From Pararobbsia silviterrae (lineage in GTDB: Bacteria > Pseudomonadota > Gammaproteobacteria > Burkholderiales > Burkholderiaceae): a DNA stretch of 64,000 bases. The position numbers and the translations under genes are program-made. The notes beneath the pieces are model-generated. The model was not told the origin of the DNA, searched no databases, and saw only the letters and a list, made by a program, of their open reading frames with translations. This document shows, piece after piece, positions 8,731 through 17,411 of this stretch (the stretch's first letter is position 1; each line of letters opens with the position of its first letter). Location: positions 1 to 64,000 of the forward strand of contig NZ_RBZU01000009.1 of assembly GCF_003628125.1 (NCBI RefSeq), in the 5' to 3' direction.

Positions 8731-8770
8731 GAACCTCGAACCTCGAACCTCGAACCTCGAACCTCGAACC
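8731..8770. repeat. 7-bp tandem repeat (GAACCTC)n
   Basis: About 5.7 perfect copies of GAACCTC lie between the DoxX gene and the amidohydrolase gene. A 7-bp period argues against coding, and copy number is likely to vary between strains. Confidence 0.9.
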
Positions 8771-8831
8771 GTAACCCCGTAACCCGCGAACCGATATCGA
8801 CGCCCCCTCGCATCCACGTCCATTCCGACTC

Positions 8832-9707
8832 ATGCACATCATCGACACGCATCTGCATCTGATGTACCCCGATTCGCTGACCTATGGATGGACCGACGCG
8901 GTCCCCATGCTCCAGGGCACGGCGTCGATCGAAATGTACGAGGCACGCGTACGCACGCACGGCGTCGCACGCGCGCTCATGATGGAAGTCGATGTCGATA
9001 CGACCGACATCGAGGCCGAGATCGATCTCGTCGGTGCGATCGTCGCGCGCGGCGACACGATCGTCGAAGGCATGATCGCGGCGTGCCGCCCCGAGCAATC
9101 CGCCGATCTTTTCGCGGCATCACTCGATCGACTCTCGGCACGCCCCCATGTCAGGGGCGTGCGCCGCATTCTCCATACGTCGCCCGACGCGCTCTCGACG
9201 TCGGACACCTTCGCAGCGAACCTGAACCGGCTCGCGCGACGCGGCTACACGTTCGATCTCTGCGTGCTCGCCTCCCAACTCGCGAGCGTCGCCTTGCCGC
9301 TCGCGGATCGATGCCCCGATCTCACGATCATCCTCGATCATTGCGGCAACCCCGATATCGCACGCGAGGCGCTCGATCCATGGCGCGCCGATATCCGCGC
9401 GCTCGCCGAGCGGCCCAACGTCCACTGCAAAGTCTCGGGCATCGTCAATCACGCGGCCCCGGGGTGGGCCCCCGACGATCTGCGGCCGTACTTCGAGCAC
9501 CTCGTCGCCTGCTTCGGATGGGATCGCCTCGTCTGGGGCAGCGATTGGCCCGTCTGCCGTCTCGGCGGCGACGTCAACGCGTGGCTCGACGCGACGCGCG
9601 CCCTTATCGCCGATTGCAGCACCGACGAACAAGCGTCATTGCTGAGCCGCAATGCCGTGCGACTCTATCGCATGCATCCGGTCCAGAATCCGGTCCGGAC
9701 GGGCTGA
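8832..9707 (+). CDS. Amidohydrolase family protein, fuconolactonase-like
   Basis: This 291-residue TIM-barrel metal hydrolase (PF04909/COG3618 type) starts MHIIDTHLHL, the first metal-binding D-x-H-x-H strand. Further signature parts are GVRRILH, ILDHCGNPD (a metal or catalytic His/Asp), HCKVSGIV and the C-terminal WGSDWPV with the conserved catalytic Asp. COG3618 members include L-fuconolactone and related sugar-lactone hydrolases. The following aldo/keto reductase of fucose-dehydrogenase type supports a sugar dehydrogenase-lactonase pair, but the substrate is inferred. The start is the first ATG after the 7-bp repeat tract. Confidence 0.8.
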   Translation: MHIIDTHLHLMYPDSLTYGWTDAVPMLQGTASIEMYEARVRTHGVARALMMEVDVDTTDIEAEIDLVGAIVARGDTIVEGMIAACRPEQSADLFAASLDRLSARPHVRGVRRILHTSPDALSTSDTFAANLNRLARRGYTFDLCVLASQLASVALPLADRCPDLTIILDHCGNPDIAREALDPWRADIRALAERPNVHCKVSGIVNHAAPGWAPDDLRPYFEHLVACFGWDRLVWGSDWPVCRLGGDVNAWLDATRALIADCSTDEQASLLSRNAVRLYRMHPVQNPVRTG

Positions 9708-9851
9708 CGTCGCGTGCGCTCCGATTCGCGCCGTGGCATCGCGAGGACGCGCGTCACTGCATTTCGCGTTCTCGTCTCGCGACATTTTTCAGGCCGCTTT
9801 TACACTCGTAATTCACGCCGCTTTTCACGTCATTTTCAAGGGAATCCCACC

Positions 9852-10919
9852 GTGTCGAACGATCGCCAACGCATGCCGGGCACACGCCGCTTCACGAGCC
9901 GTTCCGGCCGCGAACTCGCCTTCACGCCGCTCGGATTCGGCACCGCGCCGCTCGGCAACCTCTATCGCGCGATCAGCAACGCACAAGCGCACGAGACGAT
10001 CGACCAGGCGTGGACGCAGGGCGTGCGCTACTACGACACGGCGCCGCTCTACGGCTACGGTCTTGCTGAAACACGCCTCGGCGCCTTTCTGCGCGAACGG
10101 CCGCGCGACGACTTCGTGCTGTCGACGAAGGTCGGACGTCTGCTGCGTCGCACGTCCGCCGACAAGCGCGACGGCATCGGCAAATTCTTCGACGTGCCGT
10201 CGCGCGAAGTCATCTACGACTATTCATACGACGGCGTCATGCGCTGCTTCGAGCTCTCGTTCGAGCGGCTCGGCGTCGATCGCATCGATATCTCGCTGTG
10301 CCACGACATCGACATCTTCTCGCACGGCAGCGCCGAAGCGAGCGCCCAACGCACGCGCGAGTTCCTCGACGGCGGCGTACGCGCACTCAGCGAGTTGCGC
10401 AGCCAGGGCGTCGTCGGCGCGATCGGTATCGGCGTCAATGAATGGCAGGTCTGCGAATTCGTCGCGCGCCACGCCGATGTCGATCTGTTCCTGCTTGCGG
10501 GCCGCTACACGCTGCTCGAACAGGAAGCGCTCGATACTTTCCTGCCGCTGGTCGCCGCCAAGCAGATGGGCGTCATCATCGGCGGCCCGTTCAATTCGGG
10601 GATTCTCGCGACAGGACCGAAGCCCGGCGCATTCTTCAACTACGACCCCGCCCCTCAACACGTGCTCGATCGCGTCGCGGCGATCGAACGCGTGTGCCGC
10701 GCGCACGACGTCGCCTTGCGCGACGCCGCGCTCCAGTTTCCGCTCATGCACCCGAGCGTCGTCAGCGTGGTCCCGGGCGGCGTGACGCCCGAAGAAGTCC
10801 GAGGCAACGCCGAATCGATGCGCACGGCCATCCCCGCGCAACTCTGGGCCGATCTCAAGCACGAAGGCCTGCTGCGCGCCGATGCGCCGATCGTCGATGC
10901 GCGTGAATCGAACGGATAG
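9852..10919 (+). CDS. Aldo/keto reductase (D-threo-aldose/L-fucose dehydrogenase-like)
   Basis: The chosen GTG at 9852 (GGGAA ~8 nt upstream) gives 355 residues; ATG 9882 is an alternative and the frame upstream of 9852 looks non-coding. The AKR barrel shows GFGTAPLGNLY, then RYYDTAPLYGYGLAE with the catalytic Asp and Tyr, STKVGRLL with the catalytic Lys, and LCHDIDIF where the catalytic His is expected. The late PGGVTPEEV segment is the cofactor-binding region. The LGxGTAPLGNL and fuller length match the D-threo-aldose 1-dehydrogenase subgroup. With the upstream lactonase-like hydrolase it could oxidise an aldose to an aldonate. Confidence 0.8.
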   Translation: MSNDRQRMPGTRRFTSRSGRELAFTPLGFGTAPLGNLYRAISNAQAHETIDQAWTQGVRYYDTAPLYGYGLAETRLGAFLRERPRDDFVLSTKVGRLLRRTSADKRDGIGKFFDVPSREVIYDYSYDGVMRCFELSFERLGVDRIDISLCHDIDIFSHGSAEASAQRTREFLDGGVRALSELRSQGVVGAIGIGVNEWQVCEFVARHADVDLFLLAGRYTLLEQEALDTFLPLVAAKQMGVIIGGPFNSGILATGPKPGAFFNYDPAPQHVLDRVAAIERVCRAHDVALRDAALQFPLMHPSVVSVVPGGVTPEEVRGNAESMRTAIPAQLWADLKHEGLLRADAPIVDARESNG

Positions 10920-10936
10920 GGCGGCCGGCCGGAGCC

Positions 10937-11596
10937 TCAGGCGATATGCAGCACGAGCCCCGATGGCTCGACGCTCGCACGCAAGGTCCGCATATCGGGC
11001 ACCCATGCCTGCTCGCCGAGTTGTTCGGGCGACAGGGCCGATGCGATCGCAATGACGGTCGCGCCCGCGGCGAGGCCGGCCTGAATGCCGGCCGGGGAGT
11101 CCTCGAACACGATCGCGCGCGCCGGATCGGCGCCAAGCTCGCGCGCGCCGAGCAGAAATCCATCGGGCGCGGGCTTGCCGCGCGTGACGTTCTCGGCCGT
11201 GATGAGCCGCTTCGGGATCGGCAGCCCCGCGGCGGTCAGGCGCGTCGTCGCGAGCAGCCGGTCCGCCGACGTGACGACGGCCCAACGGTCTTCGGGAATC
11301 GATTCGAGCAGCGCGCGTGCGCCCGCGATCTCGACGACACCCTCGGTATCCTCGCGCTCGCGTCGCATGATCTCTGCGTTATCGGCTTCGACATCCACGC
11401 CGGCCGGCGCCAGCGCGCGGATCGTGTCGATCGAACGGCGGCCATGGCTCTCGCGCAGCACGAAATCGACGTCGAGGCCGTAACGATTCGCCCACGCCGT
11501 ATAGGCGCGCAATACGGGCGCATGCGAGTTCACGAGCGTGCCGTCCATATCGAACAAGAGGCACGACGCAGGGATTCGGGTTTGAGTCAGCAACAT
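10937..11596 (-). CDS. HAD-superfamily sugar phosphatase-like hydrolase
   Basis: This encodes 219 residues from ATG 11596, chosen because the HAD fold begins there (SCLLFDMDGTLVNS, motif I with nucleophile and acid Asp). Motif II is VVTSADR. The motif III Lys lies in TRGKPAPDGFLLG, and motif IV is VFEDSPAGIQAG. The helical cap (YGLDVDFVLRESHGRRSIDT) is typical of the GS1/2-deoxyglucose-6-phosphatase (Gpp-like) subgroup. The stop lies 17 bp from the convergent aldo/keto reductase stop. The substrate is not predictable; a phosphorylated sugar or polyol is most likely. Confidence 0.85.
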   Translation of the reverse strand: MLLTQTRIPASCLLFDMDGTLVNSHAPVLRAYTAWANRYGLDVDFVLRESHGRRSIDTIRALAPAGVDVEADNAEIMRREREDTEGVVEIAGARALLESIPEDRWAVVTSADRLLATTRLTAAGLPIPKRLITAENVTRGKPAPDGFLLGARELGADPARAIVFEDSPAGIQAGLAAGATVIAIASALSPEQLGEQAWVPDMRTLRASVEPSGLVLHIA

Positions 11597-11776
11597 GATG
11601 TGTATTTCTGGCGGATACGGATATCCGAAATGAGGGCCGTGCACGTTCTCGCACGACAGCCATGATGACGGCGATGCCAAGCCGTCGCGCCGCATGACGC
11701 CTATGGCATGAAGCGCCGGGCATCGCACGATGAAGTCGCTCGCGCGCACGCGCGAATGCGGTCGTGCGGCGACGAT

Positions 11777-12553
11777 CTATCGCCACCGCTGAAGCCACGC
11801 GAGTCCTTCGGATGTATGGGCGCGCGGGATATATTCGCAGCCGATCCAGCCCGCATAGCCGAGTTCGTCGATCAGCTCGAACAAATACGGATAGTGGACT
11901 TCACCCGCGTCGGGCTCATGACGCTCGGGCACGCTCGCGACCTGGATATGCGCGACGTCGGGCAGCGTGCGCCGGATCGTCATTGCCAGATCGCCTTCGA
12001 CGATCTGGCAATGAAACAGATCGAGCTGGACCTTGAGGTTCGACGCGCCGACCTCGCGCCGGATCGCATGCGCATCGTCCTGTCGATTCAGGAAATAGCC
12101 GGGCATCGAACGCGGATTGATCGGCTCGATGAGGATCGTGATCCCGTCTCGCGCGGCTTCGCTTGCCGCATACGCGAGATTGCGCAGATAGACGTCACGG
12201 CATGCTTGCCGCTCGACGCCGGCGGGTACGACGCCGGCCATCACGTGAAGCATCGTGTTGCCGAGCACGCGCGCATAGCGCAGCGCTTGTTCGAGATCGA
12301 CCCGAAAGCGGTCTTCATGGCCGGGCAGGGCCGCGCAGCCGCGTTCGCCGTTCGCCCAGTAGCCGCCCGACGTATTGAACAGCACCTGCACGAGCCCGAG
12401 ATCGCGCAGCCGCGCGGCGAGGTCTTCGGGCGCGTGCTCATAAGGAAACAGGAACTCGACCCCTTTGAAGCCGTCGCGCGCGGCGGCCGCGAAGCGATCG
12501 AGAAAGGCGTGCTCCGTATACATGAGCGACAGATTGGCGGCAAAGCGAGGCAT
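11777..12553 (-). CDS. Hydroxypyruvate isomerase/2-oxo-tetronate isomerase-like TIM barrel
   Basis: This encodes 258 residues from ATG 12553, where the family start MPRFAANLS occurs. In-frame starts exist further upstream (to 12661), but none has a better ribosome binding site. AP-endonuclease-2-type TIM barrel motifs are present: [31 protein letters not shown] with the metal-binding Glu, [12 protein letters not shown] and [18 protein letters not shown], which is highly characteristic of Hyi/OtnI. The enzyme probably interconverts hydroxypyruvate and tartronate semialdehyde, or a 2-/3-oxo-tetronate pair. It is 180 bp from the HAD phosphatase on the same strand. Confidence 0.85.
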   Translation of the reverse strand: MPRFAANLSLMYTEHAFLDRFAAAARDGFKGVEFLFPYEHAPEDLAARLRDLGLVQVLFNTSGGYWANGERGCAALPGHEDRFRVDLEQALRYARVLGNTMLHVMAGVVPAGVERQACRDVYLRNLAYAASEAARDGITILIEPINPRSMPGYFLNRQDDAHAIRREVGASNLKVQLDLFHCQIVEGDLAMTIRRTLPDVAHIQVASVPERHEPDAGEVHYPYLFELIDELGYAGWIGCEYIPRAHTSEGLAWLQRWR

Positions 12554-12631
12554 GGCGGGTGGGGTCGAATCGAGATGAGACGCAAAGTCCCACATCATAT
12601 CGTTAAGCGCTTCACGAACCGGTCGTGCGGC

Positions 12632-12652
12632 GTCATTCCTAAGGGTAATGAC
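12632..12652. promoter_or_regulatory. Dyad GTCATT-N9-AATGAC in divergent promoter region
   Basis: Perfect 6-bp arms lie in the 343-bp space between the divergent isomerase and RND genes, in locally AT-rich sequence. It is a plausible operator for the isomerase side; the cognate regulator is unknown. Confidence 0.4.
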
Positions 12653-12695
12653 ATGTAACATCGGGAAGTTTACGAACTCGCTTCAACTCGACTTT

Positions 12696-12713
12696 TATGG
12701 CAGTTTTGCCATA
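12696..12713. promoter_or_regulatory. Perfect dyad TATGGCA-GTTT-TGCCATA
   Basis: A 7-bp perfect inverted repeat with a 4-nt spacer lies 184 bp before the RND permease start. Its size and symmetry fit a TetR- or MarR-type operator for the efflux operon. The rest of 12554-12896 shows no other gene; the permease frame is open upstream to 12648 but lacks family similarity there. Confidence 0.45.
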
Positions 12714-12896
12714 TTCGTGTCAGGTTTGCGTTGGGGCGAGGCCGCTACCATTGCGACAAGACCGGCATGCCCGGCGGACCCGGGCATCGCGTACGACACG
12801 CGTCGCACGGTCTGCATCAGGCGTGCCGCCGATTCCGCGCCTCCGTGGCGCGCGTGCATTTGCCAACCCGTCCAGCATTTTCCCGAGCGCGTTTCC

Positions 12897-15800
12897 ATGT
12901 GGATCGTCAATGTAGCGCTGAAGCGGCCATACACGTTCATCGTGATGGCCATTCTGATTCTGCTCGCGACACCGTTCGTGCTGATCACGACGCCGGTCGA
13001 CGTCCTGCCCGAAATCAACATCCCCGTCATCTCGATCATTTGGAGCTACACGGGTCTGTCGCCCGAAGAGATGGCGAACCGGATCACGTCGGTCAACGAG
13101 CGCAGCCTCACGACGACCGTCAACAATATCGAGCACATCGAATCGCAGTCGCTGCCCGGCATCGCGATCATCAAGCTGTTCCTGCAGCCGAGCGCGAGCA
13201 TCCAGACCGCGATCGCGCAAACCGTCGCGGTTGAACAGGCGCAGGTCAAGCAGATGCCGGTCGGCGCCACGCCGCCGCTCGTGATCAGCTATTCGGCTTC
13301 GAGTATTCCGGTCATCCAGCTCGGCTTGTCGAGCCCCAAGCTGTCCGAGCAGGATCTCAACGATACGGCGCTGAACTTCCTGCGCCCGCAACTCGTGACG
13401 ATCCCGGGCGCGGCCGTGCCCTATCCCTATGGGGGTAAATCGCGCGTGATCTCGATCGATATCGATCCGCGCGCCTTGCTCGCCAAAGGCCTGACGCCGC
13501 TCGACGTCGTCAACGCCGTCAATGCGCAGAACCTGATTCTGCCGACCGGTACCGCGAAGATCGGACCCAAGGAATACAACGTCAACATGAACGGCTCGCC
13601 GGCGACGATCGCGGGCCTCAACGATATTCCGGTGCGCACGGTCAACGGCGCGACGACCTATCTGCGCGAGGTCGCTCACGTGCGCGACGGCTTCACGCCG
13701 CAGACCAATGTCGTGCGTCAGAACGGCCAACGCGGCGTGCTGATGTCGGTGCTCAAGAACGGCAATGCGTCGACGCTCCAGATCGTCGACACGCTCAAGG
13801 GACTACTGCCCGCCGCGCGCGCCGCGCTGCCGCCGGATCTCAAGATCTCGGCGCTGTTCGACCAGTCGGTGTTCGTCAAGGCGTCGATCGAGGGCGTCGT
13901 GCGCGAAGCGTTGATTGCCGCGGCGCTGACGGCGGCGATGATTCTGCTGTTCCTCGGCAATTGGCGCAGCACCTGCATCATCGCGATCTCGATCCCGCTG
14001 TCGATCCTGTCCTCGCTGATCGCGCTGCATGCGCTCGGCCAGACGATCAACATCATGACGCTCGGCGGTCTCGCGCTCGCGGTCGGGATTCTCGTCGACG
14101 ACGCGACCGTCACGATCGAAAACATCGAGCGGCACTTGCACCTCGGCACCGATCTGCACACGGCGATTCTCGACGGCGCGGGCGAAATCGCAGTGCCGGC
14201 GCTCGTCTCGACGCTCTGTATTTGTATCGTGTTCGTGCCGATGTTCTTCCTGACGGGCGTCGCACGCTATCTGTTCGTGCCGCTCGCCGAAGCCGTCGTG
14301 TTCGCGATGCTCGCGTCGTACGTGCTCTCGCGTACGCTCGTGCCGACGCTCGCGATGCTGCTGATGGGACACGCGCATGCGCCGAAGGCGGGCGCGAAAC
14401 CCAATGTGTTCATGCGCGTGCACAAGCGCTTCGATCATCATTTCGAACGCATGCGCGCCGCCTATATCGTGATCCTGAGCGCGCTGCTCGTGCGGCGCCG
14501 CGTGTTCGCGACGGGCTTTCTGCTGTTCTGCGTCGCGTCGTTCTGCCTGGTCTTCGCGCTCGGAGAGGACTTCTTCCCGAACGTCGACGCGGGCGACATC
14601 CGCATGCATATGCGCGCGCCGACGGGCACGCGGATCGAAGAAACCGCGCGTCTGGCCGACGAAGTCGAGAAGGTCGTGCGCGAAGTCGTGCCCCAGAAGG
14701 AGCTCGCGACGATTCTCGACAATCTCGGCTTGCCGTACAGCGGTATCAATCTGTCGTACAGCAACTCGGGCACGATCGGCACGCTCGACGGCGAAATCCA
14801 GGTCGCGCTCAACGAAGACCACAGTCCGACGCAGCAATACATCGACAAGCTGCGTACGCTGTTGCCGCAACGCTTCCCGGGCGTCGAGTTCTTCTTCCAG
14901 CCGGCCGACATCGTCACGCAGATCCTGAACTTCGGTCTGCCCGCCGCGGTGGACGTCCAGATCGTCGGCGCCGACCAGAAGGGCAACTTCGAGGTCGCGA
15001 GCAAGCTCATGAAGCAGATTCGCGCGATCCCGGGCAACGTCGATACGCATATCCAGCAGAAGCTCGATCTGCCGACGATCAATCTCGCGATGGACCGCAC
15101 ACGGCTCCAGCAACTGAACCTCAGCGCGAATAACGTCGCGCAGAACGTGCTCGTGTCGCTGTCGGGCAGTACGCAGACCTCGCCCGGCTTCTGGTTCAAC
15201 GGCCAGAACGGCGTCGAATATTCGGTCGCCGTGCAAACGCCGCAATACCAGATCACGTCGATCGACGACCTGTTGCGCACGCCGGTCTCGGCCACGCTCG
15301 CCGGACCGACGCAACTGCTCGGGAACCTTGTGCGCGTGTCGCCGAATGCGCAGTTCGCGGTCGTCACGCACTACAACATCCGTCCCGTCATCGATATTTA
15401 CGTGAGCGTCGAGGGACGCGATCTCGGCAGCGTCGCGACGCAGATCAATCAACTCGTCGACGAGGCGCGCAAGACCTTGCCGCGCGGCAGCACGATCGCG
15501 GTCCGCGGTCAGGTCGAGACGATGCATTCGTCGTACTTCGGCCTCGGTATCGGCGTCGCGATGGCGATCGTGCTCGTCTACCTGCTGATCGTCGTGAACT
15601 TCCAGTCGTGGATCGACCCGCTGATCATCGTCAGCGCGTTGCCGGCCGCACTCGGCGGCATCGCCTGGATGCTGTTCCTGACGGGCACGCACCTCAGCGT
15701 GCCGGCGTTGACGGGCGCGATCATGACGATGGGCGTGGCGACGGCCAACAGTATTCTGATGGTCTCGTTCGCACGGCAACGCCTGCATGACGGGGCGCCG

Positions 15801-16109
15801 CCGCTGACGGCCGCGCTCGAAGCGGGCGCGAGCCGGATCCGTCCGGTGCTCATGACCGCATTCGCGATGATCATCGGCATGATTCCGATGGCGCTCGGAC
15901 TCGGCGAAGGCGCCGAACAGAACGCGCCGCTCGGCCGCGCCGTGATCGGCGGCCTGTTGTTCGCCACGGTGTCGACCTTGTTCTTCGTGCCGCTCGTGTT
16001 CGCGGGCATCCATGGCCGCCTCGCGCGGCGCCAGGCACGCGATCACGGTCACGACGGCGGCAACGACGACGGTAATGGACACGACGGCGGCCACGGTGCG
16101 CACGCATGA
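12897..16109 (+). CDS. RND efflux transporter permease (AcrB/MdtC type)
   Basis: This encodes 1070 residues from ATG 12897. The frame opens at 12648, but the family start MWIVNVALKRPYTFIVMAIL is here. It is an inner-membrane proton/drug antiporter with 12 predicted TM helices and two large periplasmic loops. TM4 carries GILVDDATVTIENIERHLH, including the two adjacent proton-relay aspartates. The second repeat shows LTGAIMTMGVATANSILMVS and PVLMTAFAMIIGMIPMALGL. It is the first gene of a permease-adaptor-OMF operon (45 bp to the adaptor). The ending is His/Asp/Gly-rich (DHGHDGGNDDGNGHDGG), a low-complexity tail. Double Asp favours hydrophobe/amphiphile export over heavy-metal RND, although a metal-type two-component pair follows. 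Confidence 0.93.
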   Translation: MWIVNVALKRPYTFIVMAILILLATPFVLITTPVDVLPEINIPVISIIWSYTGLSPEEMANRITSVNERSLTTTVNNIEHIESQSLPGIAIIKLFLQPSASIQTAIAQTVAVEQAQVKQMPVGATPPLVISYSASSIPVIQLGLSSPKLSEQDLNDTALNFLRPQLVTIPGAAVPYPYGGKSRVISIDIDPRALLAKGLTPLDVVNAVNAQNLILPTGTAKIGPKEYNVNMNGSPATIAGLNDIPVRTVNGATTYLREVAHVRDGFTPQTNVVRQNGQRGVLMSVLKNGNASTLQIVDTLKGLLPAARAALPPDLKISALFDQSVFVKASIEGVVREALIAAALTAAMILLFLGNWRSTCIIAISIPLSILSSLIALHALGQTINIMTLGGLALAVGILVDDATVTIENIERHLHLGTDLHTAILDGAGEIAVPALVSTLCICIVFVPMFFLTGVARYLFVPLAEAVVFAMLASYVLSRTLVPTLAMLLMGHAHAPKAGAKPNVFMRVHKRFDHHFERMRAAYIVILSALLVRRRVFATGFLLFCVASFCLVFALGEDFFPNVDAGDIRMHMRAPTGTRIEETARLADEVEKVVREVVPQKELATILDNLGLPYSGINLSYSNSGTIGTLDGEIQVALNEDHSPTQQYIDKLRTLLPQRFPGVEFFFQPADIVTQILNFGLPAAVDVQIVGADQKGNFEVASKLMKQIRAIPGNVDTHIQQKLDLPTINLAMDRTRLQQLNLSANNVAQNVLVSLSGSTQTSPGFWFNGQNGVEYSVAVQTPQYQITSIDDLLRTPVSATLAGPTQLLGNLVRVSPNAQFAVVTHYNIRPVIDIYVSVEGRDLGSVATQINQLVDEARKTLPRGSTIAVRGQVETMHSSYFGLGIGVAMAIVLVYLLIVVNFQSWIDPLIIVSALPAALGGIAWMLFLTGTHLSVPALTGAIMTMGVATANSILMVSFARQRLHDGAPPLTAALEAGASRIRPVLMTAFAMIIGMIPMALGLGEGAEQNAPLGRAVIGGLLFATVSTLFFVPLVFAGIHGRLARRQARDHGHDGGNDDGNGHDGGHGAHA

Positions 16110-16154
16110 TGAACCGGACCCACAAGACGCAACGAATCCTGACGGCAGACTGAC

Positions 16155-17411
16155 ATGACAGACAAACACCACGCTTCGCTTGCGATTCCACCGCACGATC
16201 CGAACGAAGGCCGTGCGTTGCCACCGCGCGATCGCGAGTGGCGCCGCGCAAAGATCGCTGTCGTCGTCGTGCTCGTCGTGCTCGCGATCGGCGCCGCGCG
16301 CACGATCGTGTCCGACGTCATCCAGCGGCACGCGATCGCCGACACGACGCGCGAAAACGCGATCCAGTACGTCAACGTCGTGACGCCGAAGCCGGCGGCC
16401 GCGAGCGGCGACACCTTGCTGCCGGGTACGCTGCGCGGCTACGTCGAGTCGCCGATCTACGCGCGCGCCACGGGCTATCTGCTGCACTGGTACGTCGATA
16501 TCGGCGCGCGCGTGAAGCAGGGGCAATTGCTCGCGGATCTCGACACGCCTGAAATCGACCAGGAACTCGCACAGGCCATCGCGCAACAAGAGCAGGCGAG
16601 TTCGAGCCTCGGTCTCGCGAAATCGTCGTACGAACGCTGGCAGCAACTGCGCCAGCGCGACGCGGTCTCGCAACAGGAACTCGACGAGCGCAACAGCACG
16701 TACACGCAGGACATCGCGAACCTCAAGGCCGCGCAAGCCAACGTCGCGCGTCTGCAGCAGCTCGAATCGTTCAAGCGCATCGTGGCGCCGTTCGCGGGCG
16801 TGATCACGCAGCGCAACGTCGACGTCGGCGATCTCATCGACGCGGGCAGCGGCACGAGCCGCGCATTGTTCGCGCTCGCGCAGGCCGATCCGCTGCGCGT
16901 CTATCTGCAACTGCCGCAGGCCTATGCTGAAGGCGTGCACGAGAACCAGGAAGCCACGGTCACGCAGGCGGAACTGCCGGGTCAGCAATTCCACGGCACG
17001 ATCACGCATATTTCAGGCGCGATTGACGTGCCCACGCGTTCGCTGCAGATCGAAGTCCGTCTGCCGAACCCCGACGGCAGGCTGCGCCCGGGCGCCTATG
17101 TCCAGGTCGCGCTGCATGGCACGGCATCCCATCAACGTCTGCTCGTGCCCGGCAATGCGCTGCTGTTCCGCGCCGAAGGGCCGCGCCTCGCGGTGGTCGG
17201 CGCCGACGGCCACGTCGCGTTGCGCAAGATCGTGATCTCGCAGGATCTCGGGCAGTCGCTCGAAATCGAGAGCGGCATCGAGCCGACCGACAAGGTCATC
17301 GTGAACCCGAGCGACTCGATCGCCGACGGCGATGTCGTGTCGATCGCGCCGGCCGCGGGCGCGTCGTCGCCGGGTGCGACGACGGCGCAGGCGAACAAGG
17401 AGGCCTCGTGA
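16155..17411 (+). CDS. RND efflux periplasmic adaptor (HlyD/AcrA family)
   Basis: This encodes 418 residues. Residues ~33-52 form one N-terminal TM anchor (KIAVVVVLVVLAIGAARTIV); there is no lipobox. Then come the barrel-sandwich half PIYARATGYLLHWYVDIGAR, the coiled-coil hairpin with EIDQELAQAIAQQEQ and TYTQDIANLKAAQANVARLQ, the second lipoyl half RIVAPFAGVITQRNVDVGDL, the beta-barrel with GTITHISGAIDVPTRSLQIE and a membrane-proximal domain. It bridges the upstream permease and the downstream outer-membrane channel. GTGA at its end overlaps the next gene by 4 bp, so the two are translationally coupled. Confidence 0.92.
   Translation: MTDKHHASLAIPPHDPNEGRALPPRDREWRRAKIAVVVVLVVLAIGAARTIVSDVIQRHAIADTTRENAIQYVNVVTPKPAAASGDTLLPGTLRGYVESPIYARATGYLLHWYVDIGARVKQGQLLADLDTPEIDQELAQAIAQQEQASSSLGLAKSSYERWQQLRQRDAVSQQELDERNSTYTQDIANLKAAQANVARLQQLESFKRIVAPFAGVITQRNVDVGDLIDAGSGTSRALFALAQADPLRVYLQLPQAYAEGVHENQEATVTQAELPGQQFHGTITHISGAIDVPTRSLQIEVRLPNPDGRLRPGAYVQVALHGTASHQRLLVPGNALLFRAEGPRLAVVGADGHVALRKIVISQDLGQSLEIESGIEPTDKVIVNPSDSIADGDVVSIAPAAGASSPGATTAQANKEAS

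Noticed and set aside
8731-8770. Considered as the start of a CRISPR array or protein-binding iterons
   Set aside because: A 7-bp period without spacers is a simple tandem repeat.
12648-12896. N-terminal 83-residue extension of the RND permease
   Set aside because: Family start is at 12897; the extension crosses dyads and has no signal of coding.
13803-17009. Very long minus-strand frame of over 1000 codons opposite the RND permease and adaptor
   Set aside because: Arg/Asp/Glu-rich shadow of GC-rich codon bias; the plus-strand genes have full family motifs.
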